Shown here in pieces: positions 57,101-64,000 of a stretch of 64,000 bases of DNA; within the stretch, counting starts at the first letter, position 1; every line of letters begins with the position of its first letter. Where the stretch lies: positions 12,886,876 through 12,950,875 of the forward strand of contig NC_057789.1 of NCBI RefSeq assembly GCF_014905175.1, written 5' to 3'. The stretch is from Aphidius gifuensis (taxonomy: Eukaryota; Arthropoda; Insecta; Hymenoptera; Braconidae). The translations under genes and the position numbers were made by a program. The notes below the pieces were generated by a model. That model was not told the DNA's origin. It saw nothing but the letters and a program-made list of their open reading frames with translations, and made no database searches.

Positions 57101-60100
57101 TGTTGATTGCAACGTTTGCGACTACTTTATCTTCAGTTGTAACTTAACAAAACATTTTTGTAATAAATGACAAACATTTAAAACACTTTGAAACATCGAT
57201 TTCAGTGTAAAAGCGTAAATTTACTATACTGTATGGTAAAAATTACTAAGAGTACAGGTAAATGTGAATGTATAGTAATCTGTATAAAATTTTTTTTTAG
57301 TTTTACTATACCGAGATAGCTTCAATTACCATACCAGTATCTTGAATATATTGTATTTTTATTATTACAAATAATTAAATAACTCTTAAACAATACTTTT
57401 TATTATTTTTTAATTTGTTTTTTATGTTTATAATTAACTAAAAATTCAAATATTCCGAAAAAAACTATTTTTTGTTTTGTATTTTATATTAATTTTAAAT
57501 ATAAATTATGAATTAATTAATACAGCAACAAATTGACTCTGAAACAAAATTAGATTATTTGATATTAATTGACTAATTTGTGACAAATAATAACACTTAA
57601 TTTAACCATATCATTTCCTATAACGTTTTTTCTTTTTCATAAAATTTTCTAAGACGTTATATTTTTTTGTACGGTAATTTTTTTTTTAATTGAGCTTTTA
57701 TTGATTATTACAGAATAATAACTTTAGACGGAAAGATCAAAAAGCTAAAACAGATCTAGACACTTTTTGTAATAGTAGCAGAAGTCGAAATCAAGACATT
57801 GAAATACTAAAAGTATTATCAATGCCACCACCTATCGTTCCAGTTGTTGACTGCCAGGTTGATGTAACTAATATGAAACTCATTAAAAGTCAAGCTGTTT
57901 GTGGAGGTGATATTGAATATCTCAAAGAAAACAGACAGTTGACAAATTTGAGTGGCTGCTCAACAATTGGTTATTATAATACTGACATTACTAATTGTAG
58001 CCAGACTGTTGCTCTAAATCAACAAACAACAGAGAAAAAACAAGAAAACGAAATAACACAACAACGACCACCAATGTTGTCAACACCACCAGAACCAATA
58101 TCAACACGAATAAAGAAACTGCAAGCACCAACGACAGCATCAGAGCTAATATCAACACTATCAATAGCACTGCCAGCGAAAACAGCGCCAAGACCACTGA
58201 CAGCACTAACATCACCACCACCACCAAGGCCACTGCAAGCACCAATACAACAAGAGCATGCGCATCCAGAACTTATAATACAACAAGAACCTGTACACAA
58301 CAGCACAACAATGCTAACAGCCACAACAGAAAATACCACAACCGCCTCTGGTACTTGGGATACAACAAGAACTACAAAAACAGCAAGTACAACCAACACC
58401 AATAGCACTGCCAGCAAAAACAGCGCCAAGACCACTGACAGCACTAACATCACCACCGCCACCAAGGCCACTGCAAGCACCAATACAACAAGAGCATGCG
58501 CATCCAGAACTTATAATACAACAAGAACCTGTACAACAGCTACAACAACCAATGCTAGAGCCACAACAGAAAATACCACAACAGCCTCTGGTACTTGGGA
58601 TACAACAAGAACTACAAAAACAGCAAGTACAACCAACACCAATAGCACTGCCAGCAAAAACAGCGCCAAGACCACTGACAGCACTAACATCACCACCGCC
58701 ACCAAGGCCACTGCAAGCACCAATACAACAAGAGCATGCGCATCAGAACTTATAATACAACAAGAACCTGTACAACAGCTACAACAACCAATGCTAGAGC
58801 CACAACAGAAAATACCACAACAGCCTCTGGTACTTGGGATACAACAAGAACTACAAAAACAGCAAGTACAACCAACACCAATAGCACTGCCAGCAAAAAC
58901 AGCGCCAAGACCACTGACAGCACTAACATCACCACCGCCACCAAGGCCACTGCAAGCACCAATACAACAAGAGCATGCGCATCCAGAACTTATAATACAA
59001 CAAGAACCTGTACAACAGCTACAACAACCAATGCTAGAGCCACAACAGAAAATACCACAACAGCCTCTGGTACTTGGGATACAACAAGAACTACAAAAAC
59101 AGCAAGTACAACCAACACCAATAGCACTGCCAGCAAAAACAGCGCCAAGACCACTGACAGCACTAACATCACCACCACCACCAAGGCCACTGCAAGCACC
59201 AATACAACAAGAGCATGCGCATCCAGAACTTATAATACAACAAGAACCTGTACAACAGCTACAACAACCAATGCTAGAGCCACAACAGCCTCTGGTACTT
59301 GGGATACAACAAGAACTACAAAAACAGCAAGTACAACCAACACCAACACAACAAGATGAAATACCACAATATCCTCCAGCACTTGAGATTCAAGAAGAAA
59401 TACCACAACAGCAAGAACAACCAACACCAACACCAACACAACAAGAAGAAATACCACAATATCCTCCGGCACTTGAGATTCAAGAAGAACTACCACAACA
59501 GCATGAACAACCAATACCAGAACCACAACGTGAAATACCACAGCATCCTTTGGCACTTGGGATACAAGAAGAGCTACCACAACAGCATGAACAACCAATA
59601 CCAGAACCACAACGTGAAATGGGACAACATAACGAGGTCGAGATAATAGTTGAAAATGTAAATTTTCCTGCAGAGCCTCAACATGAATCCCAATTGTATG
59701 GGCAAAATTATGACAGAGATACGGTAAATATACTTTTGCAATATAATCTGAAAAAATAAATGTATTTTTTTACAGTTAATTCAATTGTTTTTCTTTTTTT
59801 TTTTAGATGGTTCATATTGGTAATCAGATTTACTGCCGACAAACTACCATTTTGGAAGTTCAAGGCAACAAACAATCCGGAACATCAATAGCACGTCGAA
59901 TGATTGACGGTGTATTTCGACCTGAGGAAATAACTCGACTGAACTGCACATTAACTGGACAACGATCACGAATTTTAGGCCGAAATAATCCGGGACCACC
60001 AGCGACACATCTGCATATACGTGCTCGCGATACCATTATAAGTAAGATATTACATATTATTTTAATCTATCATTGAATTCTCTATTCATTCTATGTATTT

Positions 60101-60312
60101 GTATTCATTCAATTTATTAATTTATATTAATATGATTATCATTATTATTTATATTGTTATTAAAACATTCATGTATACCTTTGATTGTTCTAGAGTGGTC
60201 CATGACTGTTGCTCATCAAGCAGGTTTACCTCTTCAAAATAAAAAAGAGTACATGTCTTCACTTACTGATAAAATTGGCTCAGTAAAAAGAATGTATCGA
60301 GATCGGAATTAG
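54105..60312 (+). CDS. BEN-domain protein B, five exons, 832 aa, Pro/Gln-rich repeats
   Basis: Exons 54105-54114, 54471-54595, 57714-59723, 59807-60041 and 60194-60312 have consensus GT/AG sites and phases that join without a stop. The N terminus reads MSLSQENVPPSANCNRLGKR, then a Pro/Lys stretch (SPPESPKKLKV) that could be a nuclear signal. Exon 3 carries about four and a half 240-bp repeats, Pro/Gln-rich in one frame and Thr/Ser-rich where indels shift it, then four units of about 87 bp (QQEEIPQYPPALEIQEELPQ type). The last two exons encode the BEN domain: VHIGNQIYCRQTTILEVQG, SIARRMIDGVFRPEE, LNCTLTGQR, then SSLTDKIGSVKRMYRDRN. BEN domains bind DNA in chromatin regulators. In this element it may be an accessory DNA-binding protein (inference). 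The last-intron position equals that of BEN gene A. Confidence 0.75.
58257..59300 (+). repeat. 240-bp coding repeats open in two frames
   Basis: GAGCATGCGCATC recurs with starts of CATGCG at 58257, 58495, 58735, 58974 and 59214, spacings 238, 240, 239 and 240. The first (-2) and third (-1) units carry compensating length changes, so the frame leaves the LPAKTAPRPLTALTSPPPP reading for a TTTASGTWDTTRTTKTAST reading and then returns. Confidence 0.85.
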
Positions 60313-60324
60313 TATGCTGTTTTA

Positions 60325-61041
60325 TTTTTTAATAAAAATAAATCAATCAATACTAATTTTTTTTAAAAAAAAAGTTTTAATTTTGAGTTTTATGATTTTT
60401 ATAATAGCTAAAACTTTGATTAATTAGATTAATTTAAAATTTAAAAGAACAAAAATATTTTGTTTAAAAGAAATTTTTTTTTTTGCTTTTTTTAAAAAAA
60501 TTAATAATAATATAATGAATAATATTGGTAGTACATAATTTTTTATTATTTTTGTAATGTTAACATTGAAAAGATTAAAAATATATATTGTTGACGACAT
60601 TATCGACAAAAAAACATTTGATGATTCAAAAATTTACCGCAAGGTTGTGCTATCAGACAGTACAACAATTCTAATGGATACGTTCAAACTTTTTTTTTCA
60701 AATGTAATGACAAAATGTATATATTTTATGATTAAAAATAAATTAAAAATATAACTTACCGTATTTTTTTTGTTTAAATAATAAATGTTTTATTTTTCAC
60801 AGCTTGTATAATTCGTTATTTGTTGAATAAAATTAATATAAAAGAAAACTTTAATTATTTATTAAACTAGCAAAGTTTAGATCTATATAGATCTATTTAG
60901 ATCTACACTGTGTAGAAATATTGTCCATCAGATCTATCAAGATCTAATTTGAACTGTACAGATCTACGGGCCTGGAAAATTTTTTGCTATAGTACAGTCA
61001 ATCAGAAAGATCTAAACCGATAAATACAGATGGTGCTGATT
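60325..61041. repeat. Long terminal inverted repeat, right (truncated by gap)
   Basis: Inverse of 36470-38100 without the MULE-like MITE. Begins right after the BEN stop with AAAAATAAATCAATCAAT and ends GGTGCTGATT at the N run. About 45-50 bp of the expected terminus is missing. Confidence 0.85.
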
Positions 61042-61141
61042 NNNNNNNNNNNNNNNNNNNNNNNNNNNNNNNNNNNNNNNNNNNNNNNNNNNNNNNNNNN
61101 NNNNNNNNNNNNNNNNNNNNNNNNNNNNNNNNNNNNNNNNN
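61042..61141. other. Assembly gap, 100 N
   Basis: Exactly 100 N, the usual placeholder for unknown length. It removes the right terminus of the giant element and the C-terminal end of the minus-strand protein next to it, so linkage across it is only as good as the scaffolding. Confidence 0.99.
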
Positions 61142-61682
61142 ATAATAATTCCATTATTCCTGGTGTCATTTCATATAAATTATTATCAATATATACACAA
61201 TTGTCTTTAAAAGAAACTTCAGCAGAACCAATTTTATAGTAGGACCTGAATTCTCTCACTCCAAAATCTTTATCCCATGCTATTGTATCGATGGTGTTAA
61301 GATAATGATTCACCAAGCTATCATTATCATTGATACTTGTAATATTATTTGTTTCTATGACTTTTTTTACACTATTTTCTTCTTCTTCCACGTTTATTAA
61401 AGTATCATCGAAAATTTTGCTATTTTCATCAATTGTGTTATCTTCATTTTCCTCTTCGAAATTGAAATCTTTTGATGCCTCAATGTTTTTTGAATTTGAA
61501 ACTTTATCACTAATCTGTTTGAGTGGTGTCAGCAGTGGCTTAAAATAATTAACTGATGACTGCTCTAAAGTATCTTGATTATGTTTTAATAATTTATGTT
61601 TTTGTTGTATTACTTTTCGAACTTTTTCCAATTCACTTAAAATATTAGAATCTTCCACAAGGTTTTCTTTAGTCAGAGGCAT
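61142..61682 (-). CDS. Acidic/coiled-coil protein with YYKIG...TPGIMELL C-terminal motif (partial)
   Basis: Starts MPLTKENLVEDSNILSELEK at 61682. The first 60 residues are helical and Lys/Gln-rich (KVRKVIQQKHKLLKHNQDTL), followed by an acidic stretch (EEENEDNTIDENSK). The C-terminal part, DKDFGVREFRSYYKIGSAEV then YIDNNLYEMTPGIMELL, resembles a domain I associate with proteins of insect mobile elements or integrated virus-like elements (YxGTPGLxELI pattern, DUF8207-like). It is cut by the gap. Just upstream on the same strand lies an ATPase-like fragment, supporting a shared origin. The family assignment is from pattern memory and not certain. Confidence 0.5.
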
Positions 61683-61752
61683 CTTGCACTCTTGGTGTCG
61701 TGAACTGTTCTGCTCACTATTTTACCCTCATGAGTATGATACATTATTTGTT

Positions 61753-62022
61753 TTATGCATCAATGCTAATAAATGTATCAAAATTTTTTCTGTATCGTCC
61801 AGCATTTATTTCACTATCTTTATCAATAACAATAAACCCATAATTATCTTTCCAGCATTTCAAGCACATGGTTTTAAATTTTTCGAATGTCATGTCTGTG
61901 TTTACATGATCATTATATATATGCCGCAAGTTCATCTCATCTTGTTTAAAAAAAATGAAGAAATTTACATTATCACGAATTAAATGTTTTGGTATACGAG
62001 CGTATGACTGGTTTATATACAC
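61753..62022 (-). pseudogene. C-terminal fragment of an A32/FtsK-type packaging ATPase-like protein
   Basis: The 89-aa frame reads YARIPKHLIRDNVNFFIFFK, then NLRHIYNDHVNTDMTFEKF and YGFIVIDKDSEINAGRYRKN. These are patterns I associate with the C-terminal half of packaging-type ATPases in Polinton-like or adintovirus-like elements in insect genomes. Walker A and B motifs are not present: homology stops at 62022, where a palindromic minisatellite begins, so the N-terminal half is missing. It lies about 70 bp from the start of the acidic protein on the same strand. The assignment could be wrong if the fragment belongs to another P-loop family; with the N-terminal half lost it is not functional. 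Confidence 0.5.
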
Positions 62023-62025
62023 AGT

Positions 62026-62340
62026 AAAAAATAGTTGGCAAAACTAACGAATTCAGTTTGTTAATTTAGGTCCACCAACAAAACGTTTGTTAATTTAACA
62101 AAAATTTTATTTGTTAAATAAAGTCTACAAACAACTGTTTGTTAATTTTACAAATATTTGTTTGTGAAATGAAATTTACAAACAGCTGTTTGTTAATTTT
62201 ACAAATTTTGTTTGTAAAATGAAATTTACAACAACTGTTCGTTAATTTTGTTTTTTGTTTGTAAAATGAAATTTACAAACAGCTGTTTGTTAATTTTACA
62301 AATACTTTTTGTTAAATTTTTTTTTTTTTGTACAAGCAAA
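62026..62340. repeat. Palindromic minisatellite, ACAAACAGCTGTTTGTTAAT units
   Basis: Five to six units of about 50 bp, each with the perfect palindrome ACAAACAGCTGTTTGT or a variant, followed by TAATTTTACAAA and GAAATTTA. It begins with ACACAGTAAAAAATAG, similar to ACACTGTAAAAAAAAA at 50563, so it may be a MITE whose ends are eroded. It separates the ATPase-like fragment from the upstream gene. Confidence 0.75.
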
Positions 62341-62469
62341 AAAATAAATGTCTATTCATATATATAATATTTTTTGATACGTAAATTTTATAATTTTTCA
62401 TATAACCCAACAATGAACACTCTGTACATATGAATATTTATACAATTATTATTTTATTAATTACAAAAT

Positions 62470-64000
62470 TTACAAAAAGTAATCTGTTACAATAACTAAT
62501 TTTTTATCTATAGACTCGTTTATATTCCAACTTTTTGTATGAGGTAGATTGATAACTTCATGTATACATAATTCAAAAGTGTTTTCTACAATATATCCTA
62601 AGCATGATGGTGAAACACCTTCTGTCTTCCAACTTTGACAAATGATATAAAACTTTAAATTATGTGAAAAAATCATAAGGATTTTTCCGAAAGTTGGAAA
62701 ACTATTAGTATTTGATGTACAAATAAATTTTTGTATTATCAAATGTTCACCTCTAATATCAACACTATTACCTATAGAAATATAATTATTTAAATTTATA
62801 TTTAACGTTTTGTTAATAATATCACAAAATTCACTTGACTTTAAACTTATTATTTTTGTGTTGTTAATTTGTGGTTCGTCTTCAGAATATAGTTTTCTAT
62901 CATTCCATGATTGTAGCATACATTTTTGATGACGATTAGCTAGTGTATGTGCTATGTCTTTGAAATTTTTCAACTTGTATACGAAACTTTTTAAAAATCC
63001 ATTTTTACTTTCGTATCTCATGGTCCAATGAATTCTTGGTGGTCCCATTTTATTTATAATCATTGGAAGATGTGTTATCAAATGATCTTTCATTATCAAT
63101 GATGAATTAAATTCATTAATAATAAGACTATGATGATCTTTAATTAAAACTGTTAGTCTATCTAACATATCATAGCTTATTGTTGGAGCAAAAACAATTT
63201 TCATAATTTCTATTAACAATAAAATAACTCTCCATTTTTTTGTAGCCTCATGATTCAATTTCGTTATTTCATCAGTTAAAAGAAGTGGTAAATAAGTTAT
63301 CAAACAAAACATTTGAGCACCACGCTGACCTACTAAATTTGCGTTTTTATTTAAATCTATTGGACATGGATGGTTAGATCTATTATGTAAGCCATAATCA
63401 AAAGTTGATATTTTATTATTTAAATTTGACAGATCGACAATACCTATCTTGATCAAATACTTAAGTACATATTTTATATCTCGGTGACAAATACCCTCTA
63501 AAAAGTCATGGAATATATCAACAATTGAACTATCAACAAAATCATAAAATTTCAACTCTACCCAAAGATTTTTGTTTTTTATACCATAAAAATTAAATGT
63601 ATCATTATTACAATATTCTAACTGATTATATAATGAGATAAATTCTGATTTAGTTCGCAACAGACTTTCATTTAATGTAACACTTTTTCTAGCTTCTTTT
63701 ATAGTTATTTTACAAATTCTACAAGAATACGTGGCTACGAAAGATTCATTCATACCTAGTATTTTCGCTCCTCCTAAATTATCAAAACTTATAGATATCA
63801 AACTACCTTTGACAAAAGAATTAAGTCCTTTTATAAATATACCATCTTTTTCTAGAATTTTTAAATCATTAACTATTACTTTTAAAACTGGATTTATACC
63901 AAAACTTTTAATATCAAAATCATAACAGAGGGCAAGTAAATGAATATTTTCTAATTTTGAAAGCATATGTGAAGGTAAATTTAAAATGGAAAAATAAAAA
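62470..64000 (-). CDS. Second TNP2-like transposase, 5' end outside window
   Basis: The open frame runs from the window edge to the stop at 62470; the in-frame ATG at 63964-63966 is preceded by open codons, so the true start is upstream. Recognisable parts are ISFDNLGGAKILGMNESFVA with a CRICK Cys pair, a DIFHDFLEGICHRDIKYVLK block and the DUF4218-like HLPMIINKMGPPRIHWTMRY with ESKNGFLK. It differs in sequence from the transposase at 43889 but has the same order of blocks, so it is a separate family of TNP2-like elements. About 510 residues are intact with no stop. It is not part of the giant element, which ends before the gap. Confidence 0.6.
   Translation of the reverse strand, partial: FYFSILNLPSHMLSKLENIHLLALCYDFDIKSFGINPVLKVIVNDLKILEKDGIFIKGLNSFVKGSLISISFDNLGGAKILGMNESFVATYSCRICKITIKEARKSVTLNESLLRTKSEFISLYNQLEYCNNDTFNFYGIKNKNLWVELKFYDFVDSSIVDIFHDFLEGICHRDIKYVLKYLIKIGIVDLSNLNNKISTFDYGLHNRSNHPCPIDLNKNANLVGQRGAQMFCLITYLPLLLTDEITKLNHEATKKWRVILLLIEIMKIVFAPTISYDMLDRLTVLIKDHHSLIINEFNSSLIMKDHLITHLPMIINKMGPPRIHWTMRYESKNGFLKSFVYKLKNFKDIAHTLANRHQKCMLQSWNDRKLYSEDEPQINNTKIISLKSSEFCDIINKTLNINLNNYISIGNSVDIRGEHLIIQKFICTSNTNSFPTFGKILMIFSHNLKFYIICQSWKTEGVSPSCLGYIVENTFELCIHEVINLPHTKSWNINESIDKKLVIVTDYFL

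Larger units (their letters stand above)
36429..61041. mobile_element. Giant composite DNA transposon with TNP2-like transposase and BEN gene
   Basis: The left TIR begins near CCCGGGAAAAAATATTG (36429) and runs to about 38100; its inverse, without the later MITE, occupies about 60325-61041 and is cut by the assembly gap. Further inverted homology joins 39230-43330 to 53480-55640. Inside lie a TNP2-like transposase gene, a BEN gene, a partial inverted copy of the BEN 5' region and an adenylyl-cyclase exon. Size and content exceed typical animal EnSpm elements. The right boundary and any target duplication cannot be read because of the gap. The alternative is two adjacent elements plus a segmental inverted duplication. 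Confidence 0.6.

Noticed and set aside
58019..59202. Long minus-strand frames rich in Val/Leu/Ala, looking like membrane proteins
   Set aside because: They are the antisense of the Pro/Gln/Thr repeats of the BEN gene, repeat with it exactly and have no splice or start context of their own.

Overview
The window is eukaryotic and strongly AT-rich. Genes have introns with GT-AG (once GC-AG) boundaries, and almost everything recognisable belongs to transposable elements (TEs) or to gene fragments caught up in them. An insect is most likely, possibly a parasitoid hymenopteran. That guess rests on base composition, the dense nesting of DNA transposons and the protein families present (HARBI1-like, MADF/BESS, TNP2-like, BEN); no species-diagnostic gene is visible. 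I see no rRNA, no CRISPR array and no convincing functional tRNA.

Region 1 (1-19.8 kb) is a mosaic of inverted duplications. Segments at 2.6-4.1 kb and 8.0-8.6 kb recur inverted at 16.2-18.3 kb and 18.4-19.0 kb. The left side carries a decayed minus-strand gene (5.7-8.6 kb) and a short J-domain reading frame (4.4-4.6 kb). A plus-strand BEN-domain gene (8.8-15.6 kb) is split by a 6.3-kb insertion flanked by TTTAC. That insertion itself contains a 3.6-kb PIF/Harbinger element, whose transposase is intact and whose accessory MADF/BESS gene looks nearly so. Its 177-bp terminal inverted repeats (TIRs) are almost identical and it is flanked by a TAA target-site duplication (TSD).

Region 2 (19.8-36.4 kb) holds palindromic foldback arrays, hAT elements carrying GGTCTC arrays (one inserted in a second copy of the J-domain repeat), that second J-domain frame (28.3 kb), a tandem repeat zone, a zinc-finger pseudogene interrupted by a miniature element (MITE), and several MITEs with visible target duplications.

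Region 3 (36.4-61.0 kb) looks like one very large composite element. It has a left TIR at 36.4-38.1 kb and a matching right TIR at 60.3-61.0 kb that runs into a 100-N gap. Between them lie an 862-aa TNP2/EnSpm-like transposase gene (two exons), an 832-aa BEN-domain gene (five exons) with large internal repeats, an inverted partial copy of that gene's 5' part, and a frameshifted adenylyl-cyclase exon just inside the left TIR. The left arm was later hit by a MULE-like MITE (9-bp TSD) and a hAT element (8-bp TSD).

Region 4 (61.1-64.0 kb, minus strand) has an acidic protein with a conserved C-terminal motif, a truncated A32-type packaging-ATPase-like fragment, a palindromic minisatellite, and a second TNP2-like transposase that runs off the window.

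Both large inverted-repeat systems contain a BEN-domain gene with the same last-intron position. A BEN-encoding class of DNA transposon that also captures host exons is the most interesting hypothesis here. Coordinates were read by eye and may be off by a base or two; splice sites are predictions.
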